From NCBI RefSeq assembly GCF_001648175.1, contig NZ_CP015243.1, forward strand, positions 186,001 to 250,000: DNA of 64,000 nucleotides, in the 5' to 3' direction. Positions 1 through 9,847 of this stretch are shown here, piece by piece (the first letter of the stretch is position 1; the number at the start of each line of letters is the position of its first letter). The DNA is from Halotalea alkalilenta. Its GTDB lineage: Bacteria > Pseudomonadota > Gammaproteobacteria > Pseudomonadales > Halomonadaceae. Made by a program: the position numbers and the translations under genes. The notes under the pieces were generated by a model. That model worked only from the letters and a program-made list of their open reading frames with translations. It was not told where the DNA came from and did not search any database.

Positions 1-775
1 CCAGCGGCGCGGGATCGCGATGGTGTTCCAGAGCTATGCGCTGTTTCCCAACATGACCGTACGCGACAACGTCGCCTTCGGCCTGCGCATGCAGCGCACC
101 AGGAAGGACGAGTTGGAACGTAGGGTCACGGAGGTACTGGCGCTGGTCGAGCTCGATGGCCTGGAGGCCCGCTATCCGCATCAGCTCTCCGGCGGCCAGC
201 GCCAGCGCGTGGCGCTGGCCCGTTCGCTGGTGGTGCGCCCGAGACTGCTGCTGCTCGACGAGCCGCTCTCTGCGCTCGACGCGCGTATCCGCCGTCATCT
301 GCGCGAGCAGATCCGGCGCATCCAGCGTGAGCTCGAACTGACCATGGTATTCGTCACCCACGACCAGGAAGAGGCGCTGAGCCTGTCGGACCGCATCGTG
401 CTGATGCGGGAAGGGAAGATCGTCCAGAACGGCAGCGCCGAAACGCTCTATACCGCACCCAAAGACGCCTTCGTCGCCGGCTTCATCGGTCACTACAACC
501 TGCTCGATGCGGACGTCGCCGGCCGCTTGCTCGACCGCAGCTTCTCCAGTCGAGTGGCGATTCGCCCCGAGTCGATCCAGCTCGACGCAGGCCAGGGGAT
601 CGCCGGCGAGATCGTCGATCACAGCCTGCTCGGCAACGTGATCCGCTACCGGGTCAAGGCCAGGGGGGTGGAACTCTCGGTCGATGTGCTCAATCGCAGC
701 GCCTCATCGCTGCTTGCGCCGGGCAGCCAGGTAAGGCTTGCGATCGCGGAGGAGAGCATTCGCGAGGTAGCCTGA
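1..775 (+). CDS. ABC transporter ATP-binding protein, 5' end outside window
   Basis: This is the ATP-hydrolysing subunit of an ABC importer; the frame is open from base 2, so the Walker A region lies upstream of the window. Visible in order are the Q-loop (MVFQSYALFPN), the signature [13 protein letters not shown], Walker B (LLLLDEP), the D-loop SALDAR and the H-loop VTHDQEEAL. A C-terminal TOBE-like region follows, with the RPES motif typical of the MalK/PotA/FbpC group. The substrate cannot be told from this fragment: the short C-terminal region would suit polyamine, phosphonate or iron importers as well as sugars. It ends 6 bp before a convergent LacI-type gene. A sugar role is only suggested by the alpha-glucosidase further right. 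Confidence 0.9.
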   Translation, partial: QRRGIAMVFQSYALFPNMTVRDNVAFGLRMQRTRKDELERRVTEVLALVELDGLEARYPHQLSGGQRQRVALARSLVVRPRLLLLDEPLSALDARIRRHLREQIRRIQRELELTMVFVTHDQEEALSLSDRIVLMREGKIVQNGSAETLYTAPKDAFVAGFIGHYNLLDADVAGRLLDRSFSSRVAIRPESIQLDAGQGIAGEIVDHSLLGNVIRYRVKARGVELSVDVLNRSASSLLAPGSQVRLAIAEESIREVA

Positions 776-781
776 GCGGAG

Positions 782-1831
782 TCAGGCCGGTGGGCAGGTC
801 TCGCCGTAGATGCTCCAACCGGTCAAGGTTCGCCGCGGGGCGCGGTCGAGACCAAGCACCATGCAGGCGGCGAGCTCGCCCTTGCGCTGGCTGTCCTGGT
901 AGACGGTGGTGAGCTGCGGCGAGCGCCGCTGCCCCTCTTCGAGCCCGTCGAAACCGATGATCCGGATATCTCCCGGCACCGAGAGCCCAAGGCGTTCGGC
1001 GACCGTCAGCGCCCCGAGCGCGATGCGGTCGGTCATGCACAGCAAAAGCCGTGGGCGCCGATCCTGCAACACAGCCTCGAGCACCGCTTCGGCATGGTGC
1101 TGGGTGTTGTGCTCGACATCGAAGATCGCCACTTTCTCAGGGTCGTGCCCCGCCTCCTGAAGCGCGCTGCAGATGCTGTCGAGGCGAACGTGCTGCATCA
1201 ATTCGAGCTTCGGCTTGCCATCCTCACCCTGGCTACGCCAGCGCTCGAGGCGCAGCGAGACGATCACCGGTTCGAAATGCGCCGGCGTATTGTCGAGCGC
1301 CCAGCGGCTCAGTTCATGCATCGCCCGGCGGTCCTCGACGCGCACGCAGGGCAGGTCCGGCAGCTCGAAATCCACCGTGACCACCGGTTTGCCACGCTGG
1401 CGTAGACGCTCCACCAGGCTTGAGTCGTTTTCTACCCCGTAGACCACGAAACCATCGGCCATCAGTTCGCTGCCCGTGCCGCGCAGCGAACGCTCGGGCA
1501 CCAGCAGCAGCCGGTGGCCGTGGCGATCGAGCACCTGGGCAACGCCACAAAGGAAGCGGTTGGCGATCGGATCATCGAAGCTGTAGGCAAGATCTTCGGT
1601 CAATACCACGCCGATGATGTGCGTCTTGCCAGTGCGCAACCCACGAGCCATTGCGTCAGGCCCGTCGTATCCGAGCAGCTGCGCCTCGGCGAGCACGCGC
1701 TCGCGCAGCTCGGTGGAGAGCTGGTCGGGGCGGTTGAAAGCGTTCGACACCGTGGTCACCGAGACCTTCAACCGCGCGGCAAGATGGTTGAGCGTCACAC
1801 GAGGGCGCTCGCCCGTGCGCTGCTTGGCCAT
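782..1831 (-). CDS. LacI-family transcriptional regulator
   Basis: A 349-residue sugar-responsive repressor. The N-terminal helix-turn-helix sits at about residues 12-35 (VTLNHLAARLKVSVTTVSNAF) with the usual hinge helix after it. The rest is a periplasmic-binding-protein-like effector domain with the late IIGFDG segment seen in LacI/PurR members. The length is normal for the family. It lies directly downstream of the alpha-glucosidase gene on the same strand, and that gene carries a LacI-like operator in its promoter, so local control of glucoside use is the simplest reading. The effector is unknown. Confidence 0.93.
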   Translation of the reverse strand: MAKQRTGERPRVTLNHLAARLKVSVTTVSNAFNRPDQLSTELRERVLAEAQLLGYDGPDAMARGLRTGKTHIIGVVLTEDLAYSFDDPIANRFLCGVAQVLDRHGHRLLLVPERSLRGTGSELMADGFVVYGVENDSSLVERLRQRGKPVVTVDFELPDLPCVRVEDRRAMHELSRWALDNTPAHFEPVIVSLRLERWRSQGEDGKPKLELMQHVRLDSICSALQEAGHDPEKVAIFDVEHNTQHHAEAVLEAVLQDRRPRLLLCMTDRIALGALTVAERLGLSVPGDIRIIGFDGLEEGQRRSPQLTTVYQDSQRKGELAACMVLGLDRAPRRTLTGWSIYGETCPPA

Positions 1832-1901
1832 GTTCTCTCTCCCGATAGCGAATCAGGTGTGGGCGGCATCATCTGCGTGCTGCTTGCGTCCCAACGATGA
1901 A

Positions 1902-1933
1902 GGCGCCGATGCCTCCTCGGAAGCATCGGCGCC
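1902..1933 (-). terminator. Hairpin after the alpha-glucosidase gene
   Basis: A perfect 11-bp inverted repeat (GGCGCCGATGC / GCATCGGCGCC) with a 10-nt loop lies 50 bp past the alpha-glucosidase stop and before the LacI gene. The tail on the minus strand is only weakly T-rich (TTCATCG), so it may attenuate rather than fully stop transcription. Confidence 0.55.
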
Positions 1934-1982
1934 ATGATATTACCCTGCGAACGGCGAAACCGCCCGATTCGCGATGCTCGTG

Positions 1983-3638
1983 CTAGCCGAGCAGCCAAAC
2001 CGCGGCGTTGCCGGGCAGCTCGCCCTCGAGCGGCTGCGTCACACTTTGCGCCAGCGGCTTGCCAGCCGGCAGCGCGATCGGTTCGTCGCCCAGATTGAGC
2101 AGCACGGTCACCGCGCCGTTACGCAGCTTGAGCACGTCCTTGCGCGGGCTCTGCAGCCACTCGAGCTCGCCTTCCCCCAAGCCGTACTCACGACGCAGGC
2201 CCAGCAGACGACGATAGAGCGAGAGGGTCGATTCGGCATCACCCTCCTGGAGATCGGCGGCGTAGCGCGCGAAGCTTTCGGGCTGCGGCAGCCAGCTCGC
2301 CTCGCTCGGGCCGAAGCCGTAGGCGGGGGCTCCGGCGACCCAGGGCAGCGGGACGCGACAGCCATCGCGGCCCACTTCGTGACCTTCGGTGCGGAAGAAC
2401 GCGGGGTCCTGGCGGAACCGGTCCTCCATGGTGGTGTGCTCGGGCAGGCCAAGCTCCTCCCCCTGGTAGAGATAGGCCGAGCCGGGCAGCGCCAGGGTCA
2501 GCTGGATCGCCGCGCGAGCGCGGCGAAGCCCCAGCGCCTCATCGGGTTGCTCGGCCGCCGCGTTGATGCCCTTCGGCCGTGCGCCGGGCTGGGAGAGACC
2601 GAAACGCGAGGTGTGCCGCACGCCATCGTGATTGGACATCACCCAGGTGGTCGGCGCGCCGACCTGGGCGGACTGCGCCAGCGAATCGTCGATCACCTCC
2701 TTCAATTCGTTGGCATCCCAGCGCGCCAGCAGGTAGTCGAAGTTGAACGCCTGCTGCATCTCATCGCGACGGATGTAGCGGGCCAAGCGTGCCTGCGGCT
2801 TGACCCAGGCCTCGGCGACCATCATCCGGTCACCATCGTACTCATCGAGCACCTTGCGCCAGGCGCGATAGATATCGTGGAGCTCGTCCTGGTCCCACAT
2901 CGGACCGACATTGCCGCCCTCCACCATCGCCTGGCTACCGTCCCAATCGGGCAGCCCCTTCTGCTTGATCATCCCGTGGGCGACATCGACGCGGAAGCCA
3001 TCGACTCCACGGTCGAGCCAGAAGCGCAGCACGTCTTCGAACTCGGCAAGCACCTCGGGGTTGCGCCAGTCGAAATCAGGCTGCTTGGAATCGAACAAAT
3101 GCAGGTACCACTGCTGCTGGCCCTCGAGCCGTGTCCAGGCATCGCCGCCAAACACACTCTGCCAGTTGTTCGGCGGCAGCTCGCCCTTGGCGCCCCGCCC
3201 ATCGCGGAAGATGTAGCGCGCTCGCTCCCGGCTGCCTACCGGCGACTTCAGCGCAGCCTGGAACCAGGCGTGCTCATCGGAGCTGTGGTTGGGCACCAGG
3301 TCGACGATCAGCTTGATGCCAAGGGCGTGGGCCTTTTCAAGCATGGTGTCGAAGTCGGCCAAGGTACCGAATATCGGATCGACATCGCGATAGTCGGCGA
3401 CGTCATAACCGGCGTCGGCCTGTGGCGAGCGGTAGAACGGCGACAGCCAGATCGCGTCGACGCCGAGCTTGGACAGGTACGCAAGCTTGGCAGTGATGCC
3501 GGGCAGGTCGCCGATTCCATCCCCGTTGGAGTCGGCGAAAGAGCGCGGATATATCTGATAGATCACAGCGCTTCTCCACCACTCTCCATTGTGTTGAAGA
3601 TGCTCGTCTTTATCGTTAAAGATAGCAGGCGCGGACAT
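1983..3638 (-). CDS. GH13 alpha-glucosidase (oligo-1,6-glucosidase type)
   Basis: A cytoplasmic retaining glycoside hydrolase of 551 residues that would split glucose from short alpha-glucosides. The GH13 landmarks are present: IYQIYPRSF near residue 27, DLVPNH at 113-118, the nucleophile Asp218 in GFRVDVA, the acid/base Glu275 in VAEAW and the third acid Asp338 in SNHD. There is no signal peptide. The frame stays open 114 codons further upstream, but the start at 3638 is preferred because AGGAGG lies 8-9 nt before it and the protein then opens just ahead of the family's conserved N-terminus. The preferred bond (1,4 or 1,6) cannot be read off. Confidence 0.93.
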   Translation of the reverse strand: MSAPAIFNDKDEHLQHNGEWWRSAVIYQIYPRSFADSNGDGIGDLPGITAKLAYLSKLGVDAIWLSPFYRSPQADAGYDVADYRDVDPIFGTLADFDTMLEKAHALGIKLIVDLVPNHSSDEHAWFQAALKSPVGSRERARYIFRDGRGAKGELPPNNWQSVFGGDAWTRLEGQQQWYLHLFDSKQPDFDWRNPEVLAEFEDVLRFWLDRGVDGFRVDVAHGMIKQKGLPDWDGSQAMVEGGNVGPMWDQDELHDIYRAWRKVLDEYDGDRMMVAEAWVKPQARLARYIRRDEMQQAFNFDYLLARWDANELKEVIDDSLAQSAQVGAPTTWVMSNHDGVRHTSRFGLSQPGARPKGINAAAEQPDEALGLRRARAAIQLTLALPGSAYLYQGEELGLPEHTTMEDRFRQDPAFFRTEGHEVGRDGCRVPLPWVAGAPAYGFGPSEASWLPQPESFARYAADLQEGDAESTLSLYRRLLGLRREYGLGEGELEWLQSPRKDVLKLRNGAVTVLLNLGDEPIALPAGKPLAQSVTQPLEGELPGNAAVWLLG

Positions 3639-3982
3639 AGTGACTCCCTCCTGGATTCGGCAGTGATTTGAAAAGCGACGCAGCTCGAACTGTAACGTTG
3701 CAGAAGACCGGTAACCAAAAGCCTCGAGACTTCGGCTTCGATGATTCCATAAGGCCGAAGCGCCAAATGAATTGATATTGGGCTTTAGTGGCATCGCCCG
3801 CTCAAAGCTGGAATCAGGCGTCTCATTGTCGCCGCCGCGCAACTCCCGCATCATCGTGTCGAGGCGATGGGTCCGCCAACCATGCGATTCCGAGCCCTTC
3901 CCCAACGGCAATTGGTATGACGAGGCCTTCGGCGCCAAGGTTCTCGTATCATTGGCCGATACAAACATAACCATGGACAACG
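3639..3982. other. Divergent intergenic region, alpha-glucosidase / TetR
   Basis: This 344-bp gap holds the promoters of two divergent genes. One LacI-type half-palindromic site is visible at 3690-3703. No RutR-type TTGACCA-N2-TGGTCAA site is visible. The minus-strand frame that runs through it looks like a fortuitous upstream extension of the alpha-glucosidase frame. Confidence 0.6.
3690..3703. promoter_or_regulatory. Candidate LacI-family operator
   Basis: CTGTAACGTTGCAG is a 14-bp near-palindrome with a central CG, the layout typical of LacI/PurR-family operators; only one position breaks the symmetry. It lies 52 bp before the alpha-glucosidase start, and a LacI-family gene sits just downstream of that gene. 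Confidence 0.45.
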
Positions 3983-4654
3983 ATGGAAGGTACTCGGGTG
4001 GAAAGGATCGCTTCAGGCCGATACGGCCAGATCGGCAAACGCACCAAACTGACGCGCGAGCAGGCGATGGCTGCGATACAAGACGCCGCGATCATCGAGT
4101 TCAGCCAACAAGGTTTCACCGGCGCGTCCACTCAAGCGATCGCCGAGCGCGCCGGATTGACCAAATCGCAACTGCACTACTACATCGACGGCAAAGAGTC
4201 GCTGTTCGACGAGATACTCTCCCATCTACTGGAGATCTGGGCAGAGTTGAGCGAGTTCGACGAACATCACGCCGACCCGGCCAAGGCACTGACGCGCTAC
4301 GTCCGGCGAAAACTCGAGTTCAGCCTCGAGCAGCCGGAGCTCTCGCGCATCTTCACCACCGAAATGCTCAGCGGCGGCCACCGCCTCAAACGCCACTGGC
4401 CGCGAATGATCGAGCTCTGCGAACGCAAGCTCATGGTGATCGACGGCTGGATCGCCGAGGGCAAGCTGGTACCGATGAATTCACGCCTGTTGTTGATGCA
4501 TATCTGGGCGCTGACCCAGTACTACGCCGACTATGCGCTGCAGGCCGAAAAGATGCTCGGCGAGCCCCTCGATACACCCCCACGTCGGGCGGAGCTCATC
4601 GACGAACTGAGCGCCTTCGTGCTGCGCGGCTGCGGGATAGCTCCGTTGACGTGA
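3983..4654 (+). CDS. TetR-family regulator, RutR-like
   Basis: A 223-residue DNA-binding repressor. The helix-turn-helix covers about residues 43-75 (STQAIAERAGLTKSQLHYY). The C-terminal ligand domain carries WALTQYYADYALQ, closely resembling the matching segment of E. coli RutR (WASTQHYADFAVQ), the pyrimidine-sensing regulator. The N-terminal 20 residues are longer and more basic than usual, so a later start is possible. No rut genes are nearby, and the next genes (porin, PuuA) suggest control of nitrogen compound use instead, but the ligand is unknown. Confidence 0.85.
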   Translation: MEGTRVERIASGRYGQIGKRTKLTREQAMAAIQDAAIIEFSQQGFTGASTQAIAERAGLTKSQLHYYIDGKESLFDEILSHLLEIWAELSEFDEHHADPAKALTRYVRRKLEFSLEQPELSRIFTTEMLSGGHRLKRHWPRMIELCERKLMVIDGWIAEGKLVPMNSRLLLMHIWALTQYYADYALQAEKMLGEPLDTPPRRAELIDELSAFVLRGCGIAPLT

Positions 4655-5218
4655 TGGGCTCATCGATGGCCGCGAGCGTACCTATCGATCCGTCTGGCGA
4701 GGACGCCGCCGCGCGTCCGCAGCGCTGAAAAACCACTATCGTCCCCGAGCATCCCCCTCACCGCAGAGATCTCCCTCCAATCATCGCCCCGCGCCCAGGC
4801 CGCTCGCGCATGAGCGCTGCGGCCGTTTCGACGGCGGCATGTTGCAGGATTTAGCGCAGCGGTCGAACTGGTACGGCACTTGCGTGACCCAATCGCGACA
4901 ACAAGGATTTCACCAAGGTACGCCGATGGCACGTTCGTTTCTTTGCCGATCACCAGCGATTTCTGCACTGATGACTCGCGCCCGGCCGGCCTTTTGCGCC
5001 AAAAAGGTGAAAAAGCGATGCCACCCGTCTTCATCGACGGCGGATACGACCAGGCAAAGCACAGCAGTTTCTGCCATTAGGCACCGCTTGGCCGGGTCAT
5101 CCCATGCAGGCTGCTCGGTTCGCACCGACATCGATCGCTACGACGCCGGCTCCAAGACCACCACGAGACCAATAACCAAGGCCCCGGCACAGCCGAAGGC
5201 TACGCAGGAGATCGCTAG
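4655..5218. other. Long leader/intergenic region before the porin gene
   Basis: A 564-bp gap without a convincing gene; short frames here have no ribosome binding site or familiar sequence. It contains a canonical sigma-54 promoter at 4869-4883 pointing at the porin, which would give an untranslated leader of about 320 nt. An AGGAG ribosome binding site lies 9 nt before the porin start. Confidence 0.55.
4869..4883 (+). promoter_or_regulatory. Sigma-54 promoter upstream of the porin gene
   Basis: TGGTACGGCACTTGC has the diagnostic GG-N10-GC spacing and differs from the TGGCACG-N4-TTGC consensus at one position. Transcription would start near 4895 and read towards the porin at 5219. No NtrC-type TGCAC-N7-GTGCA enhancer was seen in the 200 bp upstream. 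Confidence 0.6.
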
Positions 5219-6571
5219 ATGCTCGACCACCATACCTCTCTCGCGCCGCGCCACTTGCTCGCAGGCCTCGCTCTGCTGGCAGCCCCGACGCTGGTGCTGG
5301 CACAAACCAGTGACGCGACCGATCCCAACCAGCCCACGCCCGAGAGCTCACAATCGGACCCGGCGATGCAACAACAGTCGTCCGGCGAGGCTCGCGACTT
5401 GACCGAGATGTTCACTCGCGGCGAGTTTCACGGTGCGCTGCGTTCGCTCTACTACTCGACCCACAACGCCTACTTCACCCCCGGGCTGAACCAGGACACG
5501 ATCAGCTACGGCGGCTTCGTCGGCTTCACCAGTGCGCGCTACCAGGGCTTCCGCTTCGGGTTGAGTGGAATCCTGCAGCGTGGCATCGACCATGCCGACG
5601 ACCCGAGCCGGGTGGTCACGGAGCTCGGCCCCAACCAGACCAACATCGGCGAAGCCTATCTCGAGTATCAGCGCGATGCCTTCACCGTTACCGCGGGCAA
5701 CCAGCGACTCGACCTGCCATTCGCCGGTACCTGGGACTGGCGCGTCACGCCGAACCTGTTCCAGGCGGTCGACCTGCGCTATGGCGACCAGGAGAACTAT
5801 CTCGAGGCGACCCGGGTGTTCCGCTACATGCCCTGGGCCGGCGGTTCGTTCACCAGGACCACGATGTACAACTCACGCTGGGATTCGTTCTCGCCGGTGG
5901 AGGAAACCACCGATGGCATGTGGTCGATCGGCGGTGCCCGGGCGCTGTACGCCAATGGCCTGAAGTGGAGCGGCGAAGCATGGCACCAGGAGTATGAGGA
6001 CTACACCAAGATCAACTATCTCGAAGGTCAGGTGGCGCTCGCCGAAGGAGACCTGCGCCCGTTCCTCGGCCTGCAGTTCATTCGCGGAACCGGCGATGGC
6101 AAGGAGCTTCTCGGCGAGGTCGACAGCCATGTCTACGGCCTGCAGCTGGGGATGAACTACGGCACTCTCAAGGCAACGCTCAACTACAATCACATCCCCT
6201 CGCGGGAGAATGCCTACCGCAACGGCGTGCTGGTCACTCCTTACGCCCACAACTCTTCGTCAGGGCCGATCTTCGCCCAGCCGTTCTTCACCAGTACCCA
6301 GGACCTCGGCGCCGGCAACGCCTACTCGCTCGACGTCTCGGGCCTGGCCACCGACCAGTTGGTGCTCGGCGCACGCTACTCGTTCATGGATCTCAAAGAA
6401 TCGTCCGAGGTCGAAAGCCGCAACCAGTCCGAGTACATGGGCTTTGCGGTCTACAACTTCCGCGGTTCGCTCGAAGGCTTCAGCGTCGCCAACTTCCTCG
6501 GCGTGCAGCGCTCCCCGCGCGAAGGCAAGGAGTTCTGGCAGAACCGTCTGGCCCTGCAGTACGCCTTCTAG
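5219..6571 (+). CDS. OprD-type outer-membrane porin
   Basis: A 450-residue outer-membrane channel for small solutes. The first ~29 residues form a signal peptide ending LVLAQ, followed by a low-complexity Gln/Ser/Pro linker. The body shows alternating aromatic beta-strands and ends in LQYAF; the terminal Phe is the signal for beta-barrel insertion. The length suits OprD-family basic amino acid or carboxylate porins. It is preceded by a long leader with a sigma-54 promoter, which suggests nitrogen-linked expression, and it converges on puuA. The substrate is not evident. Confidence 0.85.
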   Translation: MLDHHTSLAPRHLLAGLALLAAPTLVLAQTSDATDPNQPTPESSQSDPAMQQQSSGEARDLTEMFTRGEFHGALRSLYYSTHNAYFTPGLNQDTISYGGFVGFTSARYQGFRFGLSGILQRGIDHADDPSRVVTELGPNQTNIGEAYLEYQRDAFTVTAGNQRLDLPFAGTWDWRVTPNLFQAVDLRYGDQENYLEATRVFRYMPWAGGSFTRTTMYNSRWDSFSPVEETTDGMWSIGGARALYANGLKWSGEAWHQEYEDYTKINYLEGQVALAEGDLRPFLGLQFIRGTGDGKELLGEVDSHVYGLQLGMNYGTLKATLNYNHIPSRENAYRNGVLVTPYAHNSSSGPIFAQPFFTSTQDLGAGNAYSLDVSGLATDQLVLGARYSFMDLKESSEVESRNQSEYMGFAVYNFRGSLEGFSVANFLGVQRSPREGKEFWQNRLALQYAF

Positions 6572-6582
6572 ACTCGTCAAGC

Positions 6583-6612
6583 CAGCGCCTCGCCATCTTC
6601 GGCGAGGCGCTG
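6583..6612. terminator. Bidirectional hairpin between porin and puuA
   Basis: A perfect 12-bp stem (CAGCGCCTCGCC / GGCGAGGCGCTG) with a 6-nt loop occupies the 54-bp gap between two convergent genes. There is no T-run on either side, so it may rely on the strong stem alone. Confidence 0.6.
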
Positions 6613-6625
6613 CGGCTGATGCCCC

Positions 6626-8065
6626 TCAAGCGTGCTTGAGCAACCAGTCGAGCTCGAGCTCGGTGACCTGACGCTCGAAGCGCGCGAGCTCATTGGCCTT
6701 GCACAACCGGTAGATCCGCAGGAAGCCTTCGCCGAGGTAGCGGGCCAGCGGTGCGCTCTCCTCGAGCAGCGCCAGGGCATCGCTCTGGCGGGTCGGCAGC
6801 TCGACGCCGGGCTGATCGAGACCGTTGCCTTCGATCGGCGGATCGAGCGGCAGCGCATTATCGAGGCCGTGGAGCAGACCCGCGAGCAGCGCGGCGACGA
6901 CCAGATAAGGGTTGGCATCGGCGCCAGCGACGCGATGCTCGATGCGGTAGTCACGCCGACCGCTGCGCGGGATGCGCAGCGCCACGGTGCGGTTGTTGTA
7001 GCCCCAGCTGGCTCGGGTTGGCACGTACATGCCCGGCTGGAAGCGCCGGAAGGCGTTGACGTTGGGGGCGAACAGCGCCATCGAGGCGGGCATCAGTTCG
7101 ATCATCCCGGCGAGGGCACGGTGCAAAAGCTCGGTGTCCTCGACCTCCTCGTCAGCGAACAGGTTGTAGTCTTCGCGATCGACCAGGCTCAGGTGTATAT
7201 GCATGCCATTGCCGGCGAAATCGCCGTAAGGCTTGGCCATGAAGGTGGCCTGGAGGTCGTGCTGGTCGGCGATCTGGCGAATCAGCCGCTTGAGCATCAG
7301 CGCATCGTCGCAGGCCTTGAGCACATCGTGGCCATGCTCGAGGTTGATCTCGAACTGCCCGGGCGAAGCCTCGGCCACCGCCCCCTCGGCCGAAAGCCCC
7401 TGCTGCCGGGCCATCTGGTTGATGTCGCTGAGCACCTCGGCGAAGTCATCGAGATTGTCGAGCGAATAGACCTGGCTCTGCTCGCTGCGCTCGCTGGTCA
7501 CCGGCGAGCGCGGCGGCTGCAGCGCGCCCTCGGCGTCGCGTTCGCGATCGACCAGGTAGAATTCGAGCTCCACCGCGACCACCGGATAGAGCCCGCGCGC
7601 CTTGAGCTGCTCCCAGACGTGGGCGAGCACGTTGCGCGGCTCGAACGGGTGGGAGGCGCCCTGCTCGTCGACCATGGTCAACAGTACCTGGGCGATCCGC
7701 GCCGGGTCGTGGGCATTGGGCATCAGCGTGCCGAGCAGCGGCAGGCAGAGCAGGTCCGGTTCGCCGATCTCCTGGCCGAGGCCAGTCTCCTCGACCACGT
7801 TGCCGAGCAGGTCCATGGCAAACATCGAGGCGGGGAAATAGCAGCCCTTGGCCAGCCGTGGGAGTGAATCCACCGGCAGGCGCTTGCCGCGGAAGATGCC
7901 GTTGAGATCGGTGAGCAGTACATCGACATAGGCGGTTTCAGGGTGGGCGGCGAGATAGCCGTCCACCTCGGACTTGAACGCGGCCTTGTAGCGGGTGCGC
8001 TCCTCGCTGCCGTCGGCCGAACGGACGCCGGCGCTTAGATCAGTGATGAAAGAGGTCGCTTCCAT
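6626..8065 (-). CDS. puuA: Gamma-glutamylputrescine synthetase
   Basis: Cytoplasmic ATP-dependent ligase of the glutamine synthetase fold that joins glutamate to putrescine or a similar amine, the first step of the gamma-glutamylated polyamine pathway. At 479 residues it follows E. coli PuuA closely, sharing YVDVLLTDLNG, KGCYFPASMFAMD, VAVELEFYL, GAVAEASPGQFEINL, GNGMHIHLS and the RFQPGMYVPTRASWG segment. It lacks the adenylylation Tyr loop of true GlnA. The remaining puu genes are not in the window. The divergent neighbour encodes a glutamate importer, which would supply the co-substrate. Confidence 0.92.
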   Translation of the reverse strand: MEATSFITDLSAGVRSADGSEERTRYKAAFKSEVDGYLAAHPETAYVDVLLTDLNGIFRGKRLPVDSLPRLAKGCYFPASMFAMDLLGNVVEETGLGQEIGEPDLLCLPLLGTLMPNAHDPARIAQVLLTMVDEQGASHPFEPRNVLAHVWEQLKARGLYPVVAVELEFYLVDRERDAEGALQPPRSPVTSERSEQSQVYSLDNLDDFAEVLSDINQMARQQGLSAEGAVAEASPGQFEINLEHGHDVLKACDDALMLKRLIRQIADQHDLQATFMAKPYGDFAGNGMHIHLSLVDREDYNLFADEEVEDTELLHRALAGMIELMPASMALFAPNVNAFRRFQPGMYVPTRASWGYNNRTVALRIPRSGRRDYRIEHRVAGADANPYLVVAALLAGLLHGLDNALPLDPPIEGNGLDQPGVELPTRQSDALALLEESAPLARYLGEGFLRIYRLCKANELARFERQVTELELDWLLKHA

Positions 8066-8445
8066 GATAGGACTCTGCCTTTGCGATTCTTGTTATGGAA
8101 AATATAAATTCCACTTTCATGAAGCATAGTGCCGACGACCAGGCTTTTACAAGCGGCTGAAATTCGCACACTGACTCTTAATACCGGCTCAGACGGGCCG
8201 CTTCCTCGCCCAATACCCACCACCGCAAGTGGAGTATATTTCTTACACTCCTCTTGACCTCGTCACAGCCTCGCCACGCCCGGATTACTCCGCTCATAGT
8301 CGCTCTTTCGGCGAAAATGGTCGCAATTCCCTTTTTTTCCTGACTTCAACCGTAGACAGGAGACCCTGCCTCTCGTGTAGAGTGCGGGGCTTAATTGAGA
8401 CTAAATTCAGCTGCAATAAAGCCAGCTTCACCACTGGGACCCATC
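8066..8445. other. Divergent promoter region, puuA / gltP
   Basis: A 380-bp gap, more AT-rich than its surroundings around 8090-8125 and 8320-8420. It must hold both divergent promoters. I see no convincing sigma-54 element, palindromic operator or small gene. Confidence 0.4.
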
Positions 8446-9798
<1,353 letters not shown>

Positions 9799-9806
9799 GC
9801 TAGCCC

Positions 9807-9830
9807 CCCGGCCTCGGCCGGCCGGCCGGG
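9807..9830. terminator. GC-rich hairpin between gltP and dgt
   Basis: CCCGGCC and GGCCGGG form a 7-bp stem around a self-complementary GGCC-rich loop in the 49-bp gap between two convergent genes. There is no T-run, so this is a likely but weakly supported terminator. Confidence 0.4.
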
Positions 9831-9847
9831 CTCGGCGCCGCGCAAGC

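Noticed and set aside
3639..3980. 114-codon upstream extension of the alpha-glucosidase frame
   Set aside because: A strong ribosome binding site precedes the start at 3638, the extension has no GH13 similarity, and it would occupy the whole divergent promoter region.
4839..5402. 187-codon plus-strand open frame before and across the porin start
   Set aside because: It overlaps the porin signal peptide in another frame, lacks a ribosome binding site and has no domain-like pattern.
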